Positions 9,381 through 18,531 of a stretch of 64,000 bases of DNA are shown here, one piece after another (positions within the stretch are counted from its first letter, which is position 1; every line of letters starts with the position of its first letter). The notes beneath the pieces were generated by a model. That model searched no databases. It saw only the letters and a program-made list of their open reading frames with translations, and was not told the DNA's origin. Both the position numbers and the translations under genes were made by a program. This DNA is from Pseudomonas sp. PDM18 (lineage in GTDB: Bacteria; Pseudomonadota; Gammaproteobacteria; Pseudomonadales; Pseudomonadaceae). The stretch spans positions 62,001 through 126,000 of the forward strand of contig NZ_JACVBX010000008.1 in the NCBI RefSeq assembly GCF_014852585.1, given 5' to 3'.

Positions 9381-10142
9381 TTGAGCGCCCCTCTGGTCAC
9401 TGTCGCGGTTCCCTCATTCAATCAAGGGAAATACCTCGAAGCAGCATTTTCCTCGATCTTTGGAAACATGACCAAGATGGAGGTATTTGTAGCGGACGCT
9501 GCATCTACCGACAATTCGGTGGAGATCATCAAAGCCTGGGAGCATAAGCTCGCGGGCTGGCGCAGCCATCCCGACGCGGGACAGGCGGCGGCGATCAATG
9601 AGTCCATCGCCAAAGGGAGCGCTCCCTATGTTTGCTGGTTGAACAGCGATGACCTGTTCGAGCCTCGCGGGCTGGACAAGCTTGTGCATGCCCTTGAAGC
9701 GTCTCCGACTGCACCTTTCGCCTATGCCAAGGCATGGAATCTAAAAGAGTCGGAAGGCAGCAGATCCCCCGTATGGACCCAGCCGTTCACCGAGCGCCGC
9801 CTGGCGCTTCGCTGCATCATTTCACAACCTGCGACACTGATTCGCCGCAGCGCATGGGAAGCCATAGGGGGCCTTGATGCGTCCCTGCACATGGCGATGG
9901 ACTACGATCTCTGGTGGCGTCTTTACAAACATGGCGGCCAGCCGGTTTTCCTGGAAGATTTCGCGGCCACCAACCGAGAGCACCCCGAGACCAAGACGAG
10001 CACTCAACGAAGTGCTCACTACAGGGAGGCCATGGCCGTCGTCGCCAAATACCACGGAAAAGTGCCCCTCAAGTGGTGGGTTTATCAGCCGTATGCTGTT
10101 TGGTTCAAGACACTCAGGAATCGTCTTGAGAAAAGACAATGA
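9381..10142 (+). CDS. Glycosyltransferase, GT2 family
   Basis: This protein of about 253 residues is a GT-A fold enzyme. It opens with LVTVAVPSFNQGKYLEAAFS, has the acidic metal/donor motif CWLNSDDLFEP, and a later MAMDYDLWWRLYKHG segment. I chose TTG 9381, one base after the fcl stop, because an upstream ATG at 9330 would add 17 low-complexity residues encoded inside fcl. The upstream ATG remains possible. The stop overlaps the next gene by ATGA. It is the second GT2 of this type in the cluster. The donor cannot be assigned, but its position right after gmd-fcl makes a fucosyl donor worth testing. Confidence 0.82.
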   Translation: MSAPLVTVAVPSFNQGKYLEAAFSSIFGNMTKMEVFVADAASTDNSVEIIKAWEHKLAGWRSHPDAGQAAAINESIAKGSAPYVCWLNSDDLFEPRGLDKLVHALEASPTAPFAYAKAWNLKESEGSRSPVWTQPFTERRLALRCIISQPATLIRRSAWEAIGGLDASLHMAMDYDLWWRLYKHGGQPVFLEDFAATNREHPETKTSTQRSAHYREAMAVVAKYHGKVPLKWWVYQPYAVWFKTLRNRLEKRQ

Positions 10143-11257
10143 AGGTACTGCACTTTTACAAGACTTATTACCCCGAAACCTTTGGGGGAGTGGAGCAAGT
10201 AATCTTTCAGATCTGTGAGGGCGTGTACGCACAGGGTATTGAAAGTACAGTGCTGTCCACGACGAATGGGGAAGGAAGCTCTCAAAAGGTTGGCCAGCAC
10301 AACGCAATTGCCGTGAAAAAGAACTTCGAGTTGCTTTCAACACCATTCTCCACATCTGCTATTTCCATGCTGAAGAGCCTTTCGAAGAAAGTTGACATTA
10401 TTCACTATCACTACCCATGGCCATTCATGGACATGGCACACGTCATTGCTAGAATAGACAAACCCAGCGTTGTAACCTATCACTCTGATGTTGTCAGACA
10501 GAAAACGGCAATGAAGATCTATGCTCCTCTGATGCATCGCTTTCTTAGCTCAGTCAACAAAATAGTTGCGACTTCGCCAAATTACATTCAGAGCAGCCCC
10601 ATACTTCGTCAATACGCAGAAAAGACCGAAGTAATCCCTATTGGCCTGGACGAGAACACGTATCCAAGGCCGGAACAATCAATACTTCAAGCATGGAAAT
10701 CCAAGCTTCCTGAGCCCTTCTTCTTATTTGTTGGTGTTCTCCGCTACTACAAAGGTCTCGACTCTCTGCTGAAAGCGTGTGAAAAGCTCCCTTACCCCGT
10801 GGTTATAGTAGGCTCGGGCCCGGAGGAAGCGAGGCTTCGACAGACTGCACTAAGTTTCGGCATCAGCAACATTCATTTTCTCGGGGCATTGCCAGACGAA
10901 GACAAGGTTGCACTCCTTCATTTGTGCCATGCAGCTGTATTCCCCTCAAATCTGCGTTCAGAGGCGTTCGGTATATCTCTGCTGGAAGCTGCCATGTATG
11001 GGAAACCGCTTATTTCGTGCGAAATAGGAACTGGCACGACCTATATCAATGTACACGGAGAAACTGGATTGGTGATCCCGCCGGACTCACCAACCGACTT
11101 GAACCACGCCATGAGGTGGCTCATGGAAAACCCGGAAGCGGCCATCGAAATGGGCAGGAATGCCCGAGAGCGCTATCAAAAACTTTTCCGTGCAGCCGAT
11201 ATGTCAGAAAAATACCGCCTGCTCTACAACAATATTATGGCAAAAAGAAATGCTTGA
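10139..11257 (+). CDS. Glycosyltransferase, GT4 family
   Basis: This 372-residue GT-B enzyme begins MKVLHFYKTYYPETFGGVE, the usual GT4 opening in which a Gly-Gly pair binds the donor phosphate. The C-terminal domain shows FVGVLRYYKGLDSLL, VIVGSGPEE and the E-x7-E motif within RSEAFGISLLEAAMYGKP. Such genes (WbdB/WbpZ-like) commonly add mannose or a deoxyhexose early in O-antigen assembly. The coding sequence is visibly richer in A+T and in codons such as AAA, ATA and TTT than the flanking genes. That suggests it came in by transfer together with the next two genes. It overlaps both neighbours by a few bases. Confidence 0.87.
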   Translation: MKVLHFYKTYYPETFGGVEQVIFQICEGVYAQGIESTVLSTTNGEGSSQKVGQHNAIAVKKNFELLSTPFSTSAISMLKSLSKKVDIIHYHYPWPFMDMAHVIARIDKPSVVTYHSDVVRQKTAMKIYAPLMHRFLSSVNKIVATSPNYIQSSPILRQYAEKTEVIPIGLDENTYPRPEQSILQAWKSKLPEPFFLFVGVLRYYKGLDSLLKACEKLPYPVVIVGSGPEEARLRQTALSFGISNIHFLGALPDEDKVALLHLCHAAVFPSNLRSEAFGISLLEAAMYGKPLISCEIGTGTTYINVHGETGLVIPPDSPTDLNHAMRWLMENPEAAIEMGRNARERYQKLFRAADMSEKYRLLYNNIMAKRNA

Positions 11258-12806
11258 CTATCATCGAAAACTCGAGCTAGGCGGAAAAGTAACTCTTGCT
11301 CTTTTTATAACATTTCTCGCATTATCACTATGCAGCAGAATTGATATATCTTTATTTGACGAGAGCATATACCTTTCACAAGGTCTCGGACAATTCCCGG
11401 ATTTTAGCCAATATGAAAGATCCCCACTCTACTCCCTCTATTATTATCTGGTAAATCTGAAAGTATCAGACCCATTGAGCCTCTACATAATTGGCTCTAC
11501 GCTAAACATCACTTTATGTATCAGCCTACTGCTTCTTGCTGCATACAAACTGACACATTCACTGGCGTACTGCACTCTAGCCTTCATACTTCTAGCCAGC
11601 AGCAATCTGATCGAAGTATGGCCCTACATCAGCTTTCTAGCTATATCTCTAATATCCCTGGGAGCGATGCTCACCTATACCAGAGCATCGACCCTTGACT
11701 CTTGCAGTATTTCCGCCGTAATTTTCTTTCTTCTTTGCTTTATCAGGCCGGAATTTGTAATAAGTTTTTATACATCCCTAGCCCTAGCCATACTCCTGAC
11801 TGCAAATCAGCTCAGGATCGCACTCCGAGGCGACTTCCTCAGCCAACTTTCTCTCCTACGAACAAGCGCATTTTCCCTGGCGGCACTGATCATTCTTTCG
11901 GTGACATGGAGCTTCCCGGTACTGAGCTCGGGCGGCCGCTCATTTCTCGCATTCGGCCAGCATTATGCTTTGCGAAAGTTCGAAACGGGCCAGACCAGCG
12001 TTGACCCCTGGCTAAACTGGCTCAGCATCCTTCACAAAGATGCACCAGATACAAACAGTATATCCGATATACTCAGGCACTATCCAAAAGTCCTGACAAA
12101 TCATATTCTGGCTAATATAAATGACTTCCTTACCAGCATATCAAAGGTTTTTTCCTCGCCATTCACCCAAGGCTTGACCATAGCTTTGATGGTAGCGCTC
12201 GCCCTACTCCTGCTAGTAAAAAGCATTCTAATCCCCCGCAATCCGGAGAAGCCTCGCAGAGAAGCGAGGAGCAGAAGGGGAGCCATAATATTTCTTATAC
12301 TAGCCAGCGCACCGCCGCTAATCTCAACATTTTCAATATACCCAAGGACTCACTACACCCTTATCATATTCTGCTGCGGAACGCTGCTGCTAGCAGCACT
12401 ACTGGCCAACCGACGCATATCCCACACTCCAGTCGCCACTGGCGCACTTTTAATCGCGCTTGGTCTCCTGATTCCTCCCCCCATCGCCCATGATCGCGTA
12501 AATTTTTCTTCGATCATGGAAATTCGCAGCAGCACAACCATACACAAAATGCTGGAAGTAGACGGCGGCTGGTGTATATATCTTTCCTGCCAATTCATAT
12601 TCGCCACTGAAATTCCGGCAGGCGTAAATGCCACTCAATATATCGAGCAAAACGGGATTGATGCAGTCATGGTATCTCCTAGGATGAAGGAATACGCTCA
12701 AAGCATCAGCGATAGAAGCCTGCAGAATTTCCTGGACACGGCAACCCAAGGCGGATGGATATCCATGCCCCTCAGGAACGGCTCAACTCTGCTAAAAAAG
12801 ATATAA
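11250..12806 (+). CDS. Polytopic membrane protein, possible GT-C fold glycosyltransferase
   Basis: This 518-residue protein is mostly hydrophobic, with many membrane segments across residues 15-430. Before the second segment it has FDESIYLSQG, an acidic pair in the first large loop as found in GT39/ArnT-like GT-C enzymes that use polyprenyl-phosphate sugars. The last 90 residues look soluble. The start at 11250 was chosen because it overlaps the stop of the preceding GT4 gene by 8 nt; the frame also opens at ATG 11160. Base composition is the most A+T-rich in the window. A GT-C enzyme would act in the periplasm and could add a side branch after export. This is inference; an uncharacterised O-antigen membrane protein (for example ligase-like) is the alternative. 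Confidence 0.7.
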   Translation: MLDYHRKLELGGKVTLALFITFLALSLCSRIDISLFDESIYLSQGLGQFPDFSQYERSPLYSLYYYLVNLKVSDPLSLYIIGSTLNITLCISLLLLAAYKLTHSLAYCTLAFILLASSNLIEVWPYISFLAISLISLGAMLTYTRASTLDSCSISAVIFFLLCFIRPEFVISFYTSLALAILLTANQLRIALRGDFLSQLSLLRTSAFSLAALIILSVTWSFPVLSSGGRSFLAFGQHYALRKFETGQTSVDPWLNWLSILHKDAPDTNSISDILRHYPKVLTNHILANINDFLTSISKVFSSPFTQGLTIALMVALALLLLVKSILIPRNPEKPRREARSRRGAIIFLILASAPPLISTFSIYPRTHYTLIIFCCGTLLLAALLANRRISHTPVATGALLIALGLLIPPPIAHDRVNFSSIMEIRSSTTIHKMLEVDGGWCIYLSCQFIFATEIPAGVNATQYIEQNGIDAVMVSPRMKEYAQSISDRSLQNFLDTATQGGWISMPLRNGSTLLKKI

Positions 12807-14008
12807 TTTACGGCCCGAAGATCAATCCGGGCTTAGATACTCCCAACCGAATTCGATCAAAAATAGTGCGTAAAACAGATATTCTTCTCGTAAACAAATA
12901 CTACTCCCCTTCCACAGGGGGTATAGAAACGGCGGTAAAGCAGTATGCACACTGGTATACCGAGCTTGGCTATCGCGTCTTAGTATTGTGTTGTGCCGCT
13001 GAAAGGACGACTCATTCAAGCATGGAGCAGATAGATGGAATCAAGGTGTTACGCGCCGCATCTTTTGGAAATCTGCTGTCGGTCCCACTAAGCCCCGCTT
13101 TCTTCTGGCATTTCACTATTCTCGCTGCAAAATCGAGGATTATCCATCTCAATCTCCAGTTCCCCTTGGCCAGCATGGCCTTGTGGATAAGCAGAAAGCT
13201 GATCAAGGGGAAAATTGTCGTCAGTTATCACTGTGACGTCTATCGGCAGCGATATCTTAAGAAGCTCACTTATCTATTTGATCGCTATACCGCACGCCAA
13301 GCCGATTTTTTGCTATGTGGAAGCCCAGCACTCAAAGAAAGATCCGAAGTTATTGGTAACATTGGCCGTAAAGTGGAAGTACTACCATATACTGCGAACC
13401 TCTCGCATGTAGATCGTTGCTTGAACCAACCTCCAAACACGCTGTTGCCCGAAAACTTTATCCGCGATGGATACTGCGTTTTCTTTGGCCGATTGGTCAG
13501 CTACAAGGGTACGGCGTCGCTTGACGCAGCATTCAGACTACTCATGGCTCGCGGTGCAACAGTGAACCTGGTGGTATTTGGCAGAGGCCCGGAGGAACAG
13601 CGATTCCGGAAGCTCGCCGAGGAATTTCCGGAGCGGGTGCACTTCATCAATGCATTTGTAAGCGATGTCGACAAATACCACCTGATACGCAACGCCCGGA
13701 TATTCCTGTTCCCCTCGGTGTACTACTCCGAAGCCTTCGGCATTGCCCAGCTGGATGCGATGGCTTGCGCCAGGCCAATCATCAACTGCTGGCTGCAGAC
13801 CGGTGTGAACTGGGTCGCTCCCGATGGCGAGGCAGCAGTCACAATAGAAGCAGGTAATCCCGACAAGCTGGCAGGGGCGATCATCACCCTGCAGAACGAC
13901 CCAGAGCAGCTCGCAGCACTAGGAAATGGCGGGCTGCAGCGCTGCAGATCGATCTTCTCCGAGGACAAGGTGCGAGCACGCTTCATCGAGCTCATAAGCC
14001 AGCTCTGA
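12755..14008 (+). CDS. Glycosyltransferase, GT4 family
   Basis: This GT-B enzyme of up to 417 residues has DILLVNKYYSPSTGGIETAV as its N-terminal donor loop and VFFGRLVSYKGTASLDAA in the second domain. The E-x7-E position reads SEAFGIAQLDAM, so the second acidic residue is Asp instead of Glu. The ATG at 12755 overlaps the preceding gene by 52 nt and adds 37 residues before the fold begins. GTG 12866 would start exactly at the first strand, but neither has a clear ribosome site. The first half shares the A+T-rich character of the two preceding genes, whereas the last 500 bases return to high GC. This is the last gene before a 163-nt gap. Confidence 0.83.
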   Translation: MDIHAPQERLNSAKKDIIYGPKINPGLDTPNRIRSKIVRKTDILLVNKYYSPSTGGIETAVKQYAHWYTELGYRVLVLCCAAERTTHSSMEQIDGIKVLRAASFGNLLSVPLSPAFFWHFTILAAKSRIIHLNLQFPLASMALWISRKLIKGKIVVSYHCDVYRQRYLKKLTYLFDRYTARQADFLLCGSPALKERSEVIGNIGRKVEVLPYTANLSHVDRCLNQPPNTLLPENFIRDGYCVFFGRLVSYKGTASLDAAFRLLMARGATVNLVVFGRGPEEQRFRKLAEEFPERVHFINAFVSDVDKYHLIRNARIFLFPSVYYSEAFGIAQLDAMACARPIINCWLQTGVNWVAPDGEAAVTIEAGNPDKLAGAIITLQNDPEQLAALGNGGLQRCRSIFSEDKVRARFIELISQL

Positions 14009-14171
14009 TGCGGGCGCCGGGATCGTCGGAGGATGGCTGAGGTCCAGCGAATCGGCCATGGGGAAACTGACTGACCGGTCATTCCCCGGCAGGGTTGCCC
14101 AGGCGCATCCTAGACACTTATCCTGCGCCATATAAGCGCTAAATAATTAATAAAAAGCAGGGGATGCCGCT
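14009..14171 (+). promoter_or_regulatory. Intergenic gap before the rhamnose block, possible promoter
   Basis: This is the largest non-coding stretch within the polysaccharide region. It contains the perfect palindrome TGACCGGTCA (14072-14081) inside a larger GGGGAA ... TTCCCC inverted repeat (14060-14087). An A+T-rich end with TATAAG and TAAATAAT follows just before AGGGGA (14159-14164), the ribosome site of the next gene. No T-run follows the inverted repeat, so a terminator is unlikely. A promoter for the rhamnosyltransferase-rmlBDAC block is plausible, but the -35 element is not clear. Confidence 0.35.
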
Positions 14172-15143
14172 TTGGAAAGACAGCATTCAGCTCTTGCCGT
14201 GTCTTGTACAAGCCCCAACCGTTCAGCCAAAGTCGCCATTCTGCTGTCGACCTACAATGGCGCCGCTTACCTCCGCGAGCAGTTGGAATCCCTGATTGCC
14301 CAGACCTGCCAAGACTGGGTTATCCATGCCTCGGACGACGGTTCCAGCGATGCCACGCTGGACATTCTGCATGACTACCAACGCCACCTGGGCAATGATC
14401 GGCTGCAGATCCACGCGGGCCCGCGCCAGGGTTTCGCCGCCAACTTCCTATCCCTGATCGGTCGCGCCAGCGAGCAGGCCGACTACTTCGCGTTCTGCGA
14501 CCAGGATGATCTCTGGCAACCCGACAAGCTCGACCGCGGTCTGGCCTGGGCGCAGTCACACCCGTCCAGCCTGCCGTTACTCTATTGTTCACGCACCCGG
14601 CTGATCGACGCCACTGGTCAAGCCATCGGCTTTTCGCCACTGTTTCGCCGCGCCCCCAGCTTCGCCAATGCGCTGGTGCAGAGCATCGCCGGTGGCAATA
14701 CGATGCTGTTCAACGCCGCTACCGCGCAGTTGCTAAGCCTTACGCCCGCGCATGTGCCGATCATTTCCCATGACTGGTGGGCCTACATTCTCGTGACCGG
14801 ATGCGGCGGGCGCGTGAACTACGATGAATATCCCACGATCAACTACCGCCAGCATGGCAACAACCTGATAGGCTCGAACTCGAGCATCAGGGACCGATTC
14901 GTTCGTCTGCAACGCATGCTCAAAGGGACGTTCCGACACTGGAACGATGTAAATCTGGAGGCTGTTTCCCACTTCAGGGAAGACCTGACCCACGAGAACC
15001 AGCAGATTCTCGAGTTGTTCGGCAGTGCGCGCCGCGCACCGCTGTATCGCAAACTGTCGCTGATCAGTCAGTCAGGCGTTTATCGGCAAACGCTTCCCGG
15101 CAACCTTGGATTGGTTGCCGCATCGCTTATTCAGAGGCTGTGA
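14172..15143 (+). CDS. Rhamnosyltransferase-like glycosyltransferase, GT2 family
   Basis: This 323-residue GT-A enzyme opens with VAILLSTYNGAAYLREQLES and has ASDDGSSDATLDIL and FCDQDDLWQPDKL, a signature common in GT2 enzymes of the rhamnosyltransferase group. The middle segment SIAGGNTMLFN and the SHDWWAYILV motif also fit. The start is TTG with AGGGGA 7 nt upstream; GTG 14199 is an alternative. The gene stands immediately before rmlB, so transfer of L-rhamnose from dTDP-L-rhamnose is the natural prediction, based on context as well as family. Confidence 0.82.
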   Translation: MERQHSALAVSCTSPNRSAKVAILLSTYNGAAYLREQLESLIAQTCQDWVIHASDDGSSDATLDILHDYQRHLGNDRLQIHAGPRQGFAANFLSLIGRASEQADYFAFCDQDDLWQPDKLDRGLAWAQSHPSSLPLLYCSRTRLIDATGQAIGFSPLFRRAPSFANALVQSIAGGNTMLFNAATAQLLSLTPAHVPIISHDWWAYILVTGCGGRVNYDEYPTINYRQHGNNLIGSNSSIRDRFVRLQRMLKGTFRHWNDVNLEAVSHFREDLTHENQQILELFGSARRAPLYRKLSLISQSGVYRQTLPGNLGLVAASLIQRL

Positions 15144-15147
15144 TCCA

Positions 15148-16206
15148 ATGACGATCCTCGTAACTGGTAGTGCCGGCTTCATCGGCTCGAATTTCGTACT
15201 AGACTGGCTGGCGGTGCAAGACGAAACCGTCGTCAGCCTGGACAAGCTGACCTACGCCGGCAACCGCGAAAACTTGGCAAGCCTCGACGGCGACAGCCGC
15301 CACCACTTCGTCCAGGGTGACATCGGCGATACTCTCCTGGTTTCCCAGCTGCTGAACCAGTACCAGCCCCGCGCAGTGTTGAACTTTGCGGCCGAGTCCC
15401 ACGTGGACCGCTCGATCCTTGGCCCGGAAGATTTCATCCAGACCAACGTGGTCGGCACTTTCCATCTGCTCGAAGCCGTGCGCGCCTACTGGAATGCGCT
15501 GGATGAACAGCATAAGACCGAATTCCGCTTCCTCCACGTATCCACCGACGAGGTCTACGGCACCCTGGAAGCCCAGGCACCGGCTTTCACCGAGCAGCAT
15601 CCGTACCAGCCCAACAGCCCTTACTCTGCCTCCAAGGCCGCCTCTGACCACCTGGTACGCGCCTACCACCATACCTATGGGCTACCGGTGCTGACCACCA
15701 ACTGTTCGAACAACTACGGGCCATACCACTTCCCCGAGAAGCTCATCCCTCTGGTAATCCGCAACGCGCTCGCAGGCGAAACGCTGCCCATCTACGGCGA
15801 CGGCCAGCAGATCCGCGACTGGCTCTACGTCAAGGACCACTGCAGCGCCATCCGCCGCGTGCTGGAAGCCGGCCAAGTGGGCGAGACATACAACGTCGGC
15901 GGCTGGAACGAGAAGGCCAACCTGGAAGTGGTGCACCACATCTGTGACACCCTCGATCAGGCGGCACCGCGCAGCGATGGCCGTAGCTACCGCGAGCAGG
16001 TCAGCTTCGTGAAGGATCGTCCCGGCCACGACCGTCGCTATGCCATTGATGCCACCCGGCTGGAGCGCGAGCTGGGCTGGAAACCCGCGGAGACCTTCGA
16101 AACCGGCATCGCCAAGACCGTGCACTGGTACCTGAACAACCAGGCGTGGGTGGAGAACGTTGCCAGCGGCGCCTACCGGGAGTGGCTCAGCCAGCAGTAC
16201 GCATGA
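15148..16206 (+). CDS. rmlB: dTDP-glucose 4,6-dehydratase
   Basis: This 352-residue enzyme carries out the second step of dTDP-L-rhamnose synthesis. It shows TGSAGFIGSNFVLDWL at the N terminus, the catalytic STDEVYG motif with the Thr-Asp-Glu triad, PYSASKAA with the Tyr/Lys pair, and NCSNNYGPYHFPEKLIPL, which is diagnostic for RmlB. ATG 15148 is preferred to an upstream in-frame ATG (15106) because it begins exactly at the Rossmann strand and follows the preceding stop by 4 nt. The stop overlaps rmlD by ATGA. The order rmlB-rmlD-rmlA-rmlC matches P. aeruginosa. Confidence 0.97.
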   Translation: MTILVTGSAGFIGSNFVLDWLAVQDETVVSLDKLTYAGNRENLASLDGDSRHHFVQGDIGDTLLVSQLLNQYQPRAVLNFAAESHVDRSILGPEDFIQTNVVGTFHLLEAVRAYWNALDEQHKTEFRFLHVSTDEVYGTLEAQAPAFTEQHPYQPNSPYSASKAASDHLVRAYHHTYGLPVLTTNCSNNYGPYHFPEKLIPLVIRNALAGETLPIYGDGQQIRDWLYVKDHCSAIRRVLEAGQVGETYNVGGWNEKANLEVVHHICDTLDQAAPRSDGRSYREQVSFVKDRPGHDRRYAIDATRLERELGWKPAETFETGIAKTVHWYLNNQAWVENVASGAYREWLSQQYA

Positions 16207-17108
16207 ACGATATCCTGATCCTTGGCGGCAACGGCCAGGTCGGCTGGGAACTGCAACGCGCCCTGGCGCCACTCGGCAACCTGACGATCTGCGACCGCCA
16301 GTGCGGCAACCTAGAAGACCTCGACGGCCTGCGCGCACTGGTCCTGGCCCAACGGCCGAACATCATTGTCAACGCCGCCGCCTACACGGCAGTGGACAAG
16401 GCAGAAACAGAAATCGAGCGTGCCCGACGGGTGAACTCCGAGGCCGTCGGCCATCTGGCCAGCCTGGCCCGCGAACTCGATGCCTGGCTGCTCCACTACT
16501 CGACCGATTACGTCTTTGACGGCCGGGGCGAGCGGCCATTTCGCGAAGAGGACAAGCCAGCCCCGCTCAACACCTATGGGCACACCAAACTGGCCGGGGA
16601 GCAGGCCGTCCGCGAAAGCGGCTGCCGTCACCTGATCTTCCGCACCAGCTGGGTCTATGCCGCACGGGGCGCCAACTTCGCCAAGACGATGCTGCGCCTG
16701 GCAGCGGACCGAGAAGAACTGCGCATCGTCTCCGATCAGATCGGCGCCCCCACTAGCGCCGAGCTGATTGCCGACGTCACCGCGCAGGTGCTGGGGCAAC
16801 TACGCACTCATCCGCGGCCAAACAGTCTTGGCGGTATCTACCATCTCGCAGCCAGCGGCGAAACCAGCTGGCACGGCTACGCTCGCTTCGTAATCGAAGA
16901 AGCAGCGCGCTTGGGCTTGCCGCTGCGCACCACGGCAGAACGCGTCCTGCAGATCATGACCCACGAATACCCGCTTCCCGCACCGCGACCGGCCAACTCC
17001 AGGCTCGACACGACCCATCTCTGCTCTACCTTCGGCCTCACCCTACCGGACTGGCAGTTCCACGTCCGACGCATGCTGGTTGAACTGATTGGAAACAAGG
17101 CTCCATGA
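16203..17108 (+). CDS. rmlD: dTDP-4-dehydrorhamnose reductase
   Basis: This 301-residue SDR enzyme makes dTDP-L-rhamnose in the final NAD(P)H-dependent step. It shows [38 protein letters not shown], and YGHTK with the catalytic Tyr/Lys, all standard for RmlD. The start overlaps the rmlB stop, and the end overlaps rmlA by ATGA, so the four genes are translationally coupled. In-frame ATG 16146 lies inside rmlB and would add 19 residues ahead of the Rossmann fold, so it was rejected. Confidence 0.97.
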   Translation: MNDILILGGNGQVGWELQRALAPLGNLTICDRQCGNLEDLDGLRALVLAQRPNIIVNAAAYTAVDKAETEIERARRVNSEAVGHLASLARELDAWLLHYSTDYVFDGRGERPFREEDKPAPLNTYGHTKLAGEQAVRESGCRHLIFRTSWVYAARGANFAKTMLRLAADREELRIVSDQIGAPTSAELIADVTAQVLGQLRTHPRPNSLGGIYHLAASGETSWHGYARFVIEEAARLGLPLRTTAERVLQIMTHEYPLPAPRPANSRLDTTHLCSTFGLTLPDWQFHVRRMLVELIGNKAP

Positions 17109-17986
17109 AACGTAAAGGCATCATTCTCGCCGGCGGCTCCGGCACCCGGCTGCACCCGGCCACGCTGTCGGTGTCCAAGCAACTGTTGCCGGTCTACGAC
17201 AAGCCGATGATCTACTACCCGCTGAGCACGCTGATGCTGGCCGGCATCCGGGAAATCCTGATCATCTCCACCCCCCAGGACACTCCGCGCTTCCAGCAAC
17301 TACTGGGCGATGGCCGGCGCTGGGGGCTAGAGCTGCAGTACGCGGTGCAGAACTCACCCGAGGGCCTTGCCCAGGCCTTCCTGATCGGCGAAGAATTCCT
17401 CGGAGACAGCCTCAGCGCCCTGGTGCTGGGAGACAACATCTACCACGGCCATGACTTCCAGGAATTGCTGGTCAGCGCCATGCAGCGCGACACCGGCGCC
17501 AGCGTCTTCGCCTACCACGTGCACGATCCGGAGCGATACGGGGTGGTGGAGTTCAACGGCCAAGGCAAGGCCATCAGCCTGGAAGAAAAACCCAGCTCAC
17601 CCAAGTCAAACTATGCCGTGACCGGTCTGTACTTCTATGACCAGCACGTGGTCGAGATCGCCAAGAGCATTCGCCCGTCGGCGCGCGGCGAACTGGAAAT
17701 CACCGACGTCAACCGTGCCTATCTGGAGCGAGGCGACCTGTCAGTGGAAATCATGGGGCGTGGCTACGCCTGGCTCGACACAGGTACCCACGAATCCCTG
17801 CTGGAAGCCAGCCAATTCATCGCCACCCTGGAAAACCGCCAGGGGCTCAAGGTCGCCTGCCCCGAGGAAATCGCCTTCCGCCAGGGCTGGATCAGCGCCG
17901 AAGAGTTGCACGGCCTTGCAGCCCCCCTCGCCAAGAGCGGCTATGGCCTCTACCTCCAACGCCTACTGACGCAAACGGTCTACTGA
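17105..17986 (+). CDS. rmlA: Glucose-1-phosphate thymidylyltransferase
   Basis: This 293-residue enzyme joins dTTP and glucose-1-phosphate, the first step of the dTDP-L-rhamnose pathway, and is normally feedback-inhibited by the end product. It begins [17 protein letters not shown], the nucleotidyltransferase signature, followed by [20 protein letters not shown]. Further family motifs are [29 protein letters not shown] and [15 protein letters not shown]. Length and sequence are close to the well studied P. aeruginosa RmlA. It overlaps rmlD and rmlC by a few bases. Confidence 0.98.
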   Translation: MKRKGIILAGGSGTRLHPATLSVSKQLLPVYDKPMIYYPLSTLMLAGIREILIISTPQDTPRFQQLLGDGRRWGLELQYAVQNSPEGLAQAFLIGEEFLGDSLSALVLGDNIYHGHDFQELLVSAMQRDTGASVFAYHVHDPERYGVVEFNGQGKAISLEEKPSSPKSNYAVTGLYFYDQHVVEIAKSIRPSARGELEITDVNRAYLERGDLSVEIMGRGYAWLDTGTHESLLEASQFIATLENRQGLKVACPEEIAFRQGWISAEELHGLAAPLAKSGYGLYLQRLLTQTVY

Positions 17987-18531
17987 TGAAAGTCACTCCG
18001 CTGGCAATTCCCGATGTACTGCTGCTGGAGCCACAGGTCTTTGGCGACAGCCGCGGCTTCTTCTTCGAAAGCTTCAATCAACGCAAATTCGAGCAGGCCG
18101 TGGGCTATTCGGTCGAGTTCGTCCAGGACAACCATTCCCGCTCGGCCCACCATGTCCTGCGTGGCCTGCATTATCAGATTCGTCAGGCCCAGGGGAAGCT
18201 CGTCCGTGTGGTCCAGGGGGAAGTGTTCGACGTAGCAGTCGACTTGCGCCGGGGTTCTCCTACCTTCGGCCGCTGGGTCGGCCAACTGCTGAGCGCCGAG
18301 AACAAACTGCAAATGTGGATCCCCGAGGGATTTGCACATGGCTTCGTGGTCACCAGCGAAAGCGCCGAATTTCTCTACAAGACCACAGATTTCTGGGCTC
18401 CCGAGCATGAGCGCTGCATCGCGTGGAACGACCCCGAACTGGCGATCGAGTGGCCATTGCAAAGCGATCCAGAACTGTCCGGCAAGGACCGGGAAGGCCA
18501 GCGTCTGGCAGACGCCGAACTCTTCGACTGA
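17986..18531 (+). CDS. rmlC: dTDP-4-dehydrorhamnose 3,5-epimerase
   Basis: This 181-residue cupin epimerizes dTDP-4-keto-6-deoxyglucose at C3 and C5. It shows FGDSRGFFFESFN, the catalytic-His segment HHVLRGLHYQ, GEVFDVAVDLRRGSPTFG and WIPEGFAHGFVV, all diagnostic for RmlC. It starts on the last base of the rmlA stop. In PAO1, as I recall, dctB follows rmlC directly. Here two extra genes for a modified-glycan function lie between them. Confidence 0.97.
   Translation: MKVTPLAIPDVLLLEPQVFGDSRGFFFESFNQRKFEQAVGYSVEFVQDNHSRSAHHVLRGLHYQIRQAQGKLVRVVQGEVFDVAVDLRRGSPTFGRWVGQLLSAENKLQMWIPEGFAHGFVVTSESAEFLYKTTDFWAPEHERCIAWNDPELAIEWPLQSDPELSGKDREGQRLADAELFD

Noticed and set aside
14060-14087. GGGGAA ... 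TTCCCC inverted repeat as a terminator
   Set aside because: No T-run follows and the inner pairing is mainly the TGACCGGTCA palindrome; an operator or chance repeat is as likely.
15106-15147. Longer N terminus for rmlB from ATG 15106
   Set aside because: Would overlap the preceding glycosyltransferase by 38 nt and add 14 residues with no family match; ATG 15148 begins at the Rossmann strand.
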